DNA of 64,000 bases from Caryophanales bacterium UBA784 (GTDB taxonomy: Bacteria > Bacillota_I > Bacilli_A > RFN20 > CAG-288), in assembly GCA_002297045.1 (NCBI GenBank), contig DBJE01000013.1:62001-126000 (forward strand). Direction: 5' to 3'. Below the pieces are notes generated by a model. That model was given only the letters and a program-made list of their open reading frames with translations, did no database searches and was not told the origin of the DNA. This document shows, in pieces, positions 53,088-60,586 of this stretch (positions within the stretch are counted from its first letter, which is position 1; each line of letters begins with the position of its first letter). The translations under genes and the position numbers were made by a program.

Positions 53088-53378
53088 TTACTTAGCCTCA
53101 GTCTTAGCGGCTTTTTTGGCAGCAGCCTTGCTGTCGGTGAACTTCTTGTAGATACCCTTCTTGGTTAAAAGAGTACGGACAGAATCAGAGGCGATGGCGC
53201 CATGATTGAGCCAGTAGAGAGCCTTTTCTTCATCAAGAGTGAAGACACCGGAAACAGAATCGAAAGTTCCGAGCTGATCTAAGGCTTCGGCATGCGGAGT
53301 ACGACGGGAATCGGAAACGACAATACGGTAGCTAGGGGTATGAACACGTCCCTGGCGGGCTAAACGAATTTTAACCAT
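53088..53378 (-). CDS. rpsP: 30S ribosomal protein S16
   Basis: A 96-residue S16 with the family segments MVKIRLARQGR, PSYRIVVSDSR, LDQLGTFD and ALYWLNHGAIASDSVRTLL. The C-terminus is an Ala/Lys extension. ATG 53378 is fixed by AAGGAGG 8 bases upstream; longer readings would cross the promoter. It heads the rpsP-khpA-rimM-trmD transcript. Confidence 0.97.
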   Translation of the reverse strand: MVKIRLARQGRVHTPSYRIVVSDSRRTPHAEALDQLGTFDSVSGVFTLDEEKALYWLNHGAIASDSVRTLLTKKGIYKKFTDSKAAAKKAAKTEAK

Positions 53379-53408
53379 TGCAATAATCCTCCTTAAATGG
53401 ACGGAATA

Positions 53409-53437
53409 ATTATAAAACCATAGTTTCTTGCTGTCAA
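53409..53437 (-). promoter_or_regulatory. Consensus promoter of the rpsP operon
   Basis: On the minus strand a perfect TTGACA (53432-53437), 17-base spacer and perfect TATAAT (53409-53414). The strongest promoter in the window. Confidence 0.92.
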
Positions 53438-53472
53438 GCCTTTTTGCTTGACAGAAAGGAGAAGAAGGGGAA

Positions 53473-53499
53473 GAAAAAAGGACCGCCGAACGGCGGCCC
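53473..53499 (-). terminator. Terminator of rplS
   Basis: An 8-bp GC-rich stem (53480-53487 with 53492-53499, one G-U pair) followed on the minus strand by six T residues. Confidence 0.88.
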
Positions 53500-53550
53500 T
53501 TGATGTCACTTTTAACCTTTTTTGAAGGGAGGATAGGACAAATAGAGAAT

Positions 53551-54006
53551 TTACTTTGCTTCTTTCGGAGCTTCGGCTGCGGCAGCCTTGACTTCCTGTG
53601 CGACAGGAGTGTCTTCGGCTTTGGCAACTGTGGCTTCGACAAGCTTGGCGTCCTTCTTATCGATGACGCGGGTAAGACGGGCAGCCTTTCCAGAGAGGGT
53701 ACGTAAGAAGTAAAGCTTCTTGCGACGGACCTTGCTGTGCTCTAAGACCTTGATGGAAGCGATGATAGGGGAGTTCCTTAAGAAATTACGTTCGACACCG
53801 ACACCGGCAGAAACCTTACGCACAGTGAAGGTCTTGCTGGATGCGGCACCGCGGATAGCGATGACGATACCTTCGAAAGCCTGCTGACGTTCCTTGTTGT
53901 TTTCACGGATGGAGACCCTGACACGGACTTTGTCGCCCGTACGGACATCCGGAAGATCGGGACGGATCTGGGTAGCATTGACTTGCTGAACTAATTGCTT
54001 GTTCAT
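53551..54006 (-). CDS. rplS: 50S ribosomal protein L19
   Basis: A 151-residue L19 at the 30S-50S interface. Family segments are RTGDKVRVRVSIRE, QAFEGIVIAIRGA, TFTVRKVSAGVGVERNF and VRRKKLYFLRTLSGKAARL. The last 35 residues are an Ala/Glu/Lys-rich extension. ATG 54006 follows AAAGGAG by 7 bases. It is transcribed alone, between its own promoter and terminator, and apart from the rpsP operon. Confidence 0.97.
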   Translation of the reverse strand: MNKQLVQQVNATQIRPDLPDVRTGDKVRVRVSIRENNKERQQAFEGIVIAIRGAASSKTFTVRKVSAGVGVERNFLRNSPIIASIKVLEHSKVRRKKLYFLRTLSGKAARLTRVIDKKDAKLVEATVAKAEDTPVAQEVKAAAAEAPKEAK

Positions 54007-54093
54007 GATTTGTTCTCCTTTATTAGTTCTGGAAATAATTTGGTTGTCCCCTAGCTCATAGAAGAGTGACGCTTCCAGCGGAGCAAAGGTAGA

Positions 54094-54112
54094 GCTTCTG
54101 GTATCCAGAAGC
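54094..54112 (-). promoter_or_regulatory. Hairpin in the rplS leader
   Basis: A perfect 8-bp inverted repeat (54094-54101 with 54105-54112) near the 5' end of the 100-base rplS leader. L19 messages in Bacillus have autoregulatory leaders; that this is one is inference. Confidence 0.45.
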
Positions 54113-54119
54113 AAAAAAT

Positions 54120-54148
54120 AAGATAGCATATAAAAAGCCAAGTTACAA
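54120..54148 (-). promoter_or_regulatory. Promoter of rplS
   Basis: On the minus strand TTGTAA (54143-54148), 17-base spacer and TATCTT (54120-54125), facing away from the rplK promoter. Confidence 0.6.
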
Positions 54149-54166
54149 TGAAAAATCAAAAAACTA

Positions 54167-54195
54167 TTGCATGGATGGGGTAACGTGAGTATAAT
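54167..54195 (+). promoter_or_regulatory. Promoter of rplKA
   Basis: TTGCAT (54167-54172), 17-base spacer and perfect TATAAT (54190-54195). A leader of about 100 bases follows. Confidence 0.8.
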
Positions 54196-54305
54196 TTTCA
54201 AGGTTAAGGGCGTAGTATGCTCTTTTTGAGTTAGTGTGCCCGAAACTAAAGTGGGAAGTTCAGTGACTGACTGATAGTACCACACTGGTAAAGGAGGAAT
54301 AAACA

Positions 54306-54743
54306 ATGCCAGCAAAGAAAGTCACGAGAGTGATGATTATCCGTGCAGAAGGCGGAGGAGCCAATCCGGCCAAATTAGGACAGAAGCTTGGTCCTTTCGG
54401 TATCGGTGGTAAGTTCTGCCAGCAGTTCAACCTTAAGACTGCAGACCGTAAAGGTGAAGTTGTTCCCTGCGTTCTCACCATTTATGAAGACCGTACGTTC
54501 GACAGGTCCTTCAAGACTACTCCGGTCACCTTCCTTTTATTAAAGGCTGCCGGTGTCGAGAAAGGCCGTAAGGGCCCTGATCATGGCGGAAACAGCAAAG
54601 ATGTTATCGGCCGTGTCAAACGGGAAGACGTTAAGAAGATTGCCGAATACAAGAGGCCGGACCTTAACGTTGATTCCTTAGAAGCCGCCGAACGCTGTGT
54701 CGAAGGTTCTGCCCGTTCTAGGGGCATTGCCATTGTCGACTAA
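54306..54743 (+). CDS. rplK: 50S ribosomal protein L11
   Basis: A 145-residue L11 of the GTPase-associated centre. Segments include GGGANPAKLGQKLGPFGIGG, VYEDR-like IYEDRTF, TPVTFLLLKAAG, KMPDLNVDSLEAA and ARSMGIAIVD; the Met of the last two is AGG exactly where relatives have ATG. AAAGGAGG precedes the ATG. The usual L11 FC(K/Q)xFN segment is present as FCQQFN. Confidence 0.98.
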   Translation: MPAKKVTRVMIIRAEGGGANPAKLGQKLGPFGIGGKFCQQFNLKTADRKGEVVPCVLTIYEDRTFDRSFKTTPVTFLLLKAAGVEKGRKGPDHGGNSKDVIGRVKREDVKKIAEYKRPDLNVDSLEAAERCVEGSARSRGIAIVD

Positions 54744-54763
54744 AGCAAGGAGAAAGCATCACC

Positions 54764-55441
54764 ATGAAAAAATTAGCAAAGAAATACGCTGCTTCCTTAG
54801 CTCTGATCGAAAAGGGCAAGAAGTATACTCTCCAGGAAGCCTGCGAATTAGTTAAGAAGACTGCAACTGCCAAGTTTGATGAGACCATCGATGTTTCCTT
54901 TAATCTCAACATCGATCCTAAGCAGGCTGATCAGCAGTTACGTGGCACAATTGTCCTTCCTCATGGAAACGGCAAGACTGTCCGCGTCCTTGCTATCACT
55001 GATAAGCAGGAAGAAGCCAAGGCTGCCGGTGCAGACTATGTCGGCCAGCAGGACAGGCTTGAGAAGATCCAGAAGGAAAACTGGTTCGAGTTCGACGTCA
55101 TTGTCGCAACTCCGAACAGGAGGCCTTTCTTAGGCCGTAGGGGCCGTGTCTTAGGCCCTAAGGGCTTAATGCCGAACCCGAAGTCCGGAACTGTTTCTCC
55201 GGATATCGGTGCCGCTATCAAGGCTATCAAGAACGGTAAGATTTCCTATCGTAACGATAAGGATGGAAACTTAGCTATCAACTTTGGAAAGGCTTCTTTC
55301 GATGCCAAGAACTTAGCTGATAACTTGAAGGCCATCGTTGATACCGTTTCTAAGGCCCGTCCGGCCGCCGTCAAGGGAACCTATATTCTCTCCGCCACCA
55401 TTTCCTCGACCTATGGTCCGGCTATCCGCTTAGCTATCTAG
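54764..55441 (+). CDS. rplA: 50S ribosomal protein L1
   Basis: A 225-residue L1 of the mobile stalk. Segments are TAKFDETIDVSFNLNIDPK, RGTIVLPHGNGKTVRVLAI, then ATPNMMPFLGRMGRVLGPKG and LMPNPKSGTV. The three Met in TPNMMPFLGRM are AGG, matching the TPDMM of relatives; the Arg codons beside them are CGT. It follows rplK by 20 bases. Confidence 0.98.
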   Translation: MKKLAKKYAASLALIEKGKKYTLQEACELVKKTATAKFDETIDVSFNLNIDPKQADQQLRGTIVLPHGNGKTVRVLAITDKQEEAKAAGADYVGQQDRLEKIQKENWFEFDVIVATPNRRPFLGRRGRVLGPKGLMPNPKSGTVSPDIGAAIKAIKNGKISYRNDKDGNLAINFGKASFDAKNLADNLKAIVDTVSKARPAAVKGTYILSATISSTYGPAIRLAI

Positions 55442-55474
55442 TTTTCTATTTATCCGTTTGATTCGGGTGTCTCA

Positions 55475-55535
55475 ATATACCGAAGACAGTAACTGCCCAC
55501 GTTGAGTAGGCTTAATCCGTTACCCAGGATATGTG
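55475..55535 (+). ncRNA. L10 leader (rplJL autoregulatory RNA)
   Basis: The region between rplA and rplJ contains ACCGAAGACAG (55479-55489) and CTTAATCC with GTTACCCAGGA (55511-55530). These are the conserved parts of the L10 leader, and GTAAC at 55489-55493 pairs with GTTAC at 55519-55523. In Bacilli the L10(L12)4 complex binds this RNA and terminates or represses its own message. Confidence 0.82.
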
Positions 55536-55601
55536 AGGAAGAACCACAGTCATAAAGTATATTGTCCAAATACACCATACCTAGACAAAGGAGGTGAAAG
55601 A

Positions 55602-56111
55602 ATGAATCAGCAGATCTTAGCAGAGAAGAAAGAGATTGTCAGCAAGATTAACGAAACCTTAAAGGTCTCCCATTCTGTTGTCATCGTCTCTTATTCCGGT
55701 TTAAGCGTTGCCGATGTCACTCAGCTCCGCATCGACCTTAAGAAGGCAGGTGCCCGTTTAAGTGTCCACAAGAATTCCTTACTGAAGAAGGCTGTCGATG
55801 AAGACGGTCTTTCTCAGCTCGACGGACTTCTCAAAGGACCTAACGCACTGATTGTCTCCAAAGAGGAGGGTGATGGTCTTTCCGTCATCAAGTCGTTTGC
55901 CGAATCCCACAAGAAGAATTTCGCCATCAAAGGCGGAAGGATCGGCGGTGGCTTCTGCGATGCAGACAAACTGAATGCCCTTGCTGCCATTGGCAACAAG
56001 AACAACGCAATCGCTATTCTTCTTTCTACGCTCACTTCTCCTCTTACCCAGCTTGCCCTTACTCTTAAGGCTCTGGCAGAGAAGAATGGCGCAGAAAAGG
56101 CGAATGCCTAA
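55602..56111 (+). CDS. rplJ: 50S ribosomal protein L10
   Basis: A 169-residue stalk base protein. The N-terminus ILAEKKEIVSKINETLK and the segments VVIVSYSGLSVADVTQLR, LSVHKNSLLKKA and GPNALIVSKEEGD fit L10. The C-terminal helix that binds L7/L12 is LALTLKALAEK. ATG 55602 is fixed by AAAGGAGGTG 7-8 bases upstream; longer frames run into the L10 leader. Confidence 0.97.
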   Translation: MNQQILAEKKEIVSKINETLKVSHSVVIVSYSGLSVADVTQLRIDLKKAGARLSVHKNSLLKKAVDEDGLSQLDGLLKGPNALIVSKEEGDGLSVIKSFAESHKKNFAIKGGRIGGGFCDADKLNALAAIGNKNNAIAILLSTLTSPLTQLALTLKALAEKNGAEKANA

Positions 56112-56166
56112 AACGGATTTCTGAATTTCCGGGACGTAAAAACCATTATTTGGAGGAAAAAACACA

Positions 56167-56538
56167 ATGGCTAAATTAGTTAAAGAAGATGTCATCGCCG
56201 GTTTAAAGGAGATGAACAGGGCTGAAATCAGGGATCTGGTTTCCGCTATTGAAACTGAATTCGGTGTCAAGGCTGCTGCAGCTGTCGCCGCTGCTCCGGC
56301 TGCCGGTGCCGCCGCTGCCGAAGGACCGAGTGAAGTCACTGTCACTTTAAAGAGCTTTGGTTCTGCCAAGGTTCCGGTCATCAAGGCTGTCCAGGCTATC
56401 ACTGGTCTTGGCTTAAGGGATGCCAAGAAGCTTGTTGACAAGGCTCCTGTTGCCATCAAAGAGAAGATTTCTCCTGCTGAAGCCGAAGAAATCAAGAAGC
56501 AGCTTGTTGCTGCCGGCGCTGAAGTCGAAGTTAAGTAG
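56167..56538 (+). CDS. rplL: 50S ribosomal protein L7/L12
   Basis: A 123-residue stalk protein that recruits translation factors. The N-terminal dimerisation helix reads KEMNMAEIMDLVSAIETEFGV with AGG as Met. An Ala-rich hinge (35-52) precedes the C-terminal domain VTVTLKSFGSAKVPVIKAVQ and GLGLRDAKKLVDKAP. TGGAGG lies 9 bases before the ATG. Note that the GLGL-R codon is AGG, so the residue is also Met, as GLGLMDAK; family members usually have Leu-Lys-Glu-Ala there. Confidence 0.98.
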   Translation: MAKLVKEDVIAGLKEMNRAEIRDLVSAIETEFGVKAAAAVAAAPAAGAAAAEGPSEVTVTLKSFGSAKVPVIKAVQAITGLGLRDAKKLVDKAPVAIKEKISPAEAEEIKKQLVAAGAEVEVK

Positions 56539-56564
56539 TTCGATTATCGCTTACGTATCACTGA

Positions 56565-56591
56565 CCCACCCTGCTTTTTAAGCGGGGTGGG
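56565..56591 (+). terminator. Attenuator between rplL and rpoB
   Basis: An 11-bp stem (56565-56575 with 56581-56591) with a 5-base loop but no strong T tract, at the usual place of the rplL-rpoB attenuator that lowers polymerase relative to ribosomal protein synthesis. Confidence 0.75.
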
Positions 56592-56701
56592 CTTAGTTGT
56601 CTTTAAGGAAGACCGAAAACCGCACGATTTCGGTCCTTTATTCAAACCCTTATTACAACTTATGTCCGGTTGTGCACGGAAGAAAGACACGAGGTAATCC
56701 T

Positions 56702-59700
56702 ATGGAACAATTCGATTTGAGTAAGTACAAGAAGACCGCGAACGGACGTATTGATCTCTCTAAGACCTTCTCGACCGTTCCTCTCCCTAATCTTTGCGAT
56801 GTCCAGCTGGAATCTTTCCGCTGGTTCAAAGATACCGGAGTCAATGAGGTCTTCCAGGACGTCTTCCCGATTTACTCGAATAAAGATTCACATGGTCATG
56901 AGACCGACACGGAGAATGTTGCTGAGTTAAGCTTCGTCAACTCCGAATGGTCTGCCCCTGAACATGATTATTTTGAGTGCAAGGTTTCGGCTTTGACTTA
57001 TTCTGCCACCTTGCATACGACTCTCCGCTTAAAACATCCGAATGGAACCATTCAGGAAGAGAAAATCTTCATGGGCAAGTTCCCTTGGATGACTCCGGCC
57101 GGAACGTTTATCGTCAACGGCTCTGAAAAATGCGTTGCCAGCCAGCTTATCCGCTCTCCTGGTGCCTATGTTTCCCGTGAGCGTGACGAAGTCAGGCCGA
57201 AGAAGAATGAAAACGATATTAAGAAGGAATATTCCGAAGTTTTCGGTTCGGATATTATTCCTGCCCGTGGTATCTGGCTTGAGTTTTTGACGGATAACCG
57301 CGACCTTGTTTCTGTCCGTATCGACAAAAAGAAAAAGGTTCCTGCTTTAACCTTCTTACGTGCTTTGGGACTTGTTTCCGATTCCCAGCAGCTTGTCGAT
57401 GATTCCTTACCTTCCGGACGTGACGGAAAGCCTTCTAGGCCCTCCACTGGCGTTCTTGGCCTTTTCGGTGAAAACGATAGGCTCAGCAAAGCTATTTTAA
57501 AACACCCTGTTAAAGCGGCTAAGTCTTCCCGTGAACGGGAAAAGACTGCTGTCGTCTCTATCTTCCACAAACTTCGTCCGGGTGAACCTTGTACGGATGA
57601 ATCCGCCGCTTTGACCTTAAAGCAGCGCTTCTTTGATAATGAACGTTATGATTTAGGGCGTGCCGGCCGGTTTAAAATCCAGGAAAAGCTCGGTGTTTAC
57701 AATCGTCTTCCTGGACAGAGGCTTGCCGAAGACTTAATCAACAACGATGGAGAAATCGTCTTCGAAGAGGGACATGTTCTTACTGTCGATGAAGTCCTTA
57801 AACTCAAGAAGGACCGCTTCTTTGAAGGAAACGAACAGTATACCTTCACCATTTCCTGCAACCAGGATTTAGACGATCATAACCATGTCACTATCGTCAA
57901 GGTCTACACTCCGAACACGAATAAGGAGAAAGTCACCAACATTGTCGGTACTGATTTGACGATCGATCTCCGCTATATCACGATTCCCGATATTGTCGCT
58001 TCTCTTTCTTATAGGCTTAACCTTACGGAAGGCATCGGTGAAATCGATGATACCGACCATCTTGCCAACAAACGTGTACGCTGTGTCGGCGAATTGATCC
58101 AGGAAAAGTTCCGTGCCGGTCTTGCTAAGAGGAAACGTACCATCCATGATCGCAGGTCAACGAATGATCTGAACACGGTTTCCATCTCTTCTTTGATCAA
58201 TGTCAAAGCCCTGACTAGTGCCGTCAACCAGTTCTTCAATTCCGATGCTCTTTCCCAGTTCATGGATCAGACTAACCCGCTTGCCGAACTGACCAACAAG
58301 CGCCGTCTTTCCGCTCTCGGACGGGGCGGCCTTACCCGTGATCGTGCCTCCAGTGCGGTCCGTGATGTCCATCCTACCCACTACGGCCGTATCTGCCCTA
58401 TCGAGACTCCGGAAGGCCAGAATATCGGTCTTATCTCTAACCTCGCCTGCTATGCGAAGATTGACCAGTATGGCTTCCTTCAGACTCCGTACCGTTTAGT
58501 CAAGGATGGCGTCGTCGACAACAACCCTGACCATGTCCTTTGGCTTACTGCTAGCGAAGAAAGCTATCACATCATCTGCCAGGCAAACGTCCATGTCGAT
58601 GAAAAGACGAATAAGATTCTTGATGACACCGTCTCTGCCCGTAAAAACGGAGAGTACATCCTTTGCAAGGCCACGGATTGTGACTTGATTGATGCTTCTC
58701 CGAAGCAGATTGTCTCTATTGCCGCTGCCTGTATTCCGTTCCTTGAGAACGATGATGGAAAGCGTGCCTTAATGGGCTCCAACAGGCAACGTCAGGCTCT
58801 TCCTCTCCTTCACCCCGAAGCTCCGTATGTCGGAACCGGTAGGGAAGATAAGATTGCCCATGATTCGGGCGAAGCTTTGATTTGTCTCCATGACGGCGTC
58901 GTCAGCTATGCCGATGGTACCAAGATTGTCGTCCACCAGGACGCCTATCAGGATATCGACGAATACGGCACTCCTCTTTCCGTCAACGGAAAACCGGTGA
59001 GGAAAGAAGAAGGCGACGTTACCTATCATCTTCATAAGTTCGTCCGTTCCAACAAACGTACCTGCATCAATCAGACTCCGATTGTCAAACCGGGCGATCA
59101 TGTCAAAGCCGGTCAGATTATTGCCGATGGTTCCTCTATGGACCATGGCGAACTAGCTTTAGGACAGAACGTTCTTATCGCTTTCACGACCTGGCATGGC
59201 TATAACTACGAGGATGCCGTTGCCATTTCCCAGCGCTGTGTCAGCGATGATCTCTTTACGAACCTGATTATCGAGGAATATACGGTTGAACGGCGGAAGA
59301 CCAAGGTCGGTCAGGAAGAGTTCACCCGTGATGTTCCTAATCTTGCCGATGAGAAGAAGGCTTATCTTGACGAGCATGGCTTTGTCCTTCCGGGAACCGA
59401 AGTTTCCGAAGGCGATATCCTTGTCGGTAAGACCACGCCTAAAGGTGAGGATGACAACGTCAATTCCAACGATGCCTTACTCCGTTCTATCTTCTCCTCT
59501 AAGAGCGAGGACGACAAAGATACCTCTTTGAAGGTTCCTCACGGCGGTGAAGGTATTGTCCTTGACGTCAAGACCTTCAGCCGGGAGAAAGGCGATGAGC
59601 TTCCTCCGGATGTCCTTGAATCTGCCACTGTCTATATTGTGCAGAAGCGTAAGATTCAGGTCGGCGATAAGAGGTCCGGCCGTCACGGAAACAAAGGTGT

Positions 59701-60571
59701 CATCTCCCGTGTTCTCCCTGTCGAGGACAGGCCGTATCTCCCGGATGGAACTCCGGTTGACATTCTTCTCTCTCCTATGGGCGTTCCTTCCCGTAGGAAT
59801 ATCGGTCAGGTTCTTGAAGTGCAGCTTGGATATGCCTGCAAAAAGCTTGGCATTAAGGTTTCCACCCCTGTTTTCGATGGTGCCTCGAACGAAGAAATTG
59901 CCGATTTCAGGCAGAAGGCCGGAATTGACAGCGACGGAAAGACTGTCCTTTATGACGGACAGACCGGCGAACCTTTTGATTCCCGTATTGCCGTCGGTGT
60001 AAGGTACAGGATTAAGCTCGACCACATGGTCGAAGATAAGATCCATGCCCGTGCCATCGGTCCTTATTCTCTTGTCACCCAGCAGCCTCTCTCTGGAAAA
60101 GCCCAGAAAGGCGGCCAGCGTTTCGGTGAAATGGAGGTCTGGGCCTTGGAAGCCTATGGTGCCGCCTATACCCTGCAGGAAATGCTTACAATCAAATCCG
60201 ATGATAGGGTCGGCCGTAACCAGACCTACGAAGCTATCCTTAAGGATGAGCCGATTCCGCATCCGAATAGGCCGGAATCCACGCGTGTCCTCTTTAAGGA
60301 ACTTCAGGGTCTTGCCATCAATGTCTCTCTCTATGACGATACCAACAAGGAAATCAACCTCAATACGATTGCCGAAGAAGCCGAGAAGACTTCCCGCAGG
60401 ATCCATCATCAGATTAGGACGATGGATACCAGCAAGGACAAGCAGGCCGAGAGGGAGGACGCCCGTAACGGAGTGATCCGTGATATCGATATCCCAGCCA
60501 ACGAACCCCTTGAGGACAACCAGCATCCGGAAAGCGACAACGGATCCTCGGATGACGACGAGAATAATTAA
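56702..60571 (+). CDS. rpoB: RNA polymerase subunit beta
   Basis: A 1289-residue beta subunit, full length. Landmarks are QLIRSPGAYVSRERDE, the rifampicin region QFMDQTNPLAELTNKRRLSALG (two parts) with GGLTRDRASSAVRDVHPTHY, the SDQMxKM-region MGSNMQRQALPLL, VPSRMNIGQVLEVQLGY and the C-terminal KGGQRFGEMEVWALEAYGAA. Met in SNMQRQ, GTGMED, GDKMSGRHGNKG, EDMPYLPDG and SRMNIGQ is AGG, matching ATG in relatives. In SRMN the preceding Arg is CGT. ATG 56702 is chosen for GAGGT upstream; the longer frame starts inside the attenuator region. Confidence 0.98.
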   Translation: MEQFDLSKYKKTANGRIDLSKTFSTVPLPNLCDVQLESFRWFKDTGVNEVFQDVFPIYSNKDSHGHETDTENVAELSFVNSEWSAPEHDYFECKVSALTYSATLHTTLRLKHPNGTIQEEKIFMGKFPWMTPAGTFIVNGSEKCVASQLIRSPGAYVSRERDEVRPKKNENDIKKEYSEVFGSDIIPARGIWLEFLTDNRDLVSVRIDKKKKVPALTFLRALGLVSDSQQLVDDSLPSGRDGKPSRPSTGVLGLFGENDRLSKAILKHPVKAAKSSREREKTAVVSIFHKLRPGEPCTDESAALTLKQRFFDNERYDLGRAGRFKIQEKLGVYNRLPGQRLAEDLINNDGEIVFEEGHVLTVDEVLKLKKDRFFEGNEQYTFTISCNQDLDDHNHVTIVKVYTPNTNKEKVTNIVGTDLTIDLRYITIPDIVASLSYRLNLTEGIGEIDDTDHLANKRVRCVGELIQEKFRAGLAKRKRTIHDRRSTNDLNTVSISSLINVKALTSAVNQFFNSDALSQFMDQTNPLAELTNKRRLSALGRGGLTRDRASSAVRDVHPTHYGRICPIETPEGQNIGLISNLACYAKIDQYGFLQTPYRLVKDGVVDNNPDHVLWLTASEESYHIICQANVHVDEKTNKILDDTVSARKNGEYILCKATDCDLIDASPKQIVSIAAACIPFLENDDGKRALMGSNRQRQALPLLHPEAPYVGTGREDKIAHDSGEALICLHDGVVSYADGTKIVVHQDAYQDIDEYGTPLSVNGKPVRKEEGDVTYHLHKFVRSNKRTCINQTPIVKPGDHVKAGQIIADGSSMDHGELALGQNVLIAFTTWHGYNYEDAVAISQRCVSDDLFTNLIIEEYTVERRKTKVGQEEFTRDVPNLADEKKAYLDEHGFVLPGTEVSEGDILVGKTTPKGEDDNVNSNDALLRSIFSSKSEDDKDTSLKVPHGGEGIVLDVKTFSREKGDELPPDVLESATVYIVQKRKIQVGDKRSGRHGNKGVISRVLPVEDRPYLPDGTPVDILLSPMGVPSRRNIGQVLEVQLGYACKKLGIKVSTPVFDGASNEEIADFRQKAGIDSDGKTVLYDGQTGEPFDSRIAVGVRYRIKLDHMVEDKIHARAIGPYSLVTQQPLSGKAQKGGQRFGEMEVWALEAYGAAYTLQEMLTIKSDDRVGRNQTYEAILKDEPIPHPNRPESTRVLFKELQGLAINVSLYDDTNKEINLNTIAEEAEKTSRRIHHQIRTMDTSKDKQAEREDARNGVIRDIDIPANEPLEDNQHPESDNGSSDDDENN

Positions 60572-60586
60572 GGAGGGTGCCGAATC

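Noticed and set aside
53551..54315. Longer L19 and S16 starts
   Set aside because: The extra N-termini cover clear promoters, leaders and Shine-Dalgarno sites; internal ATG codons at 54006 and 53378 fit the families.
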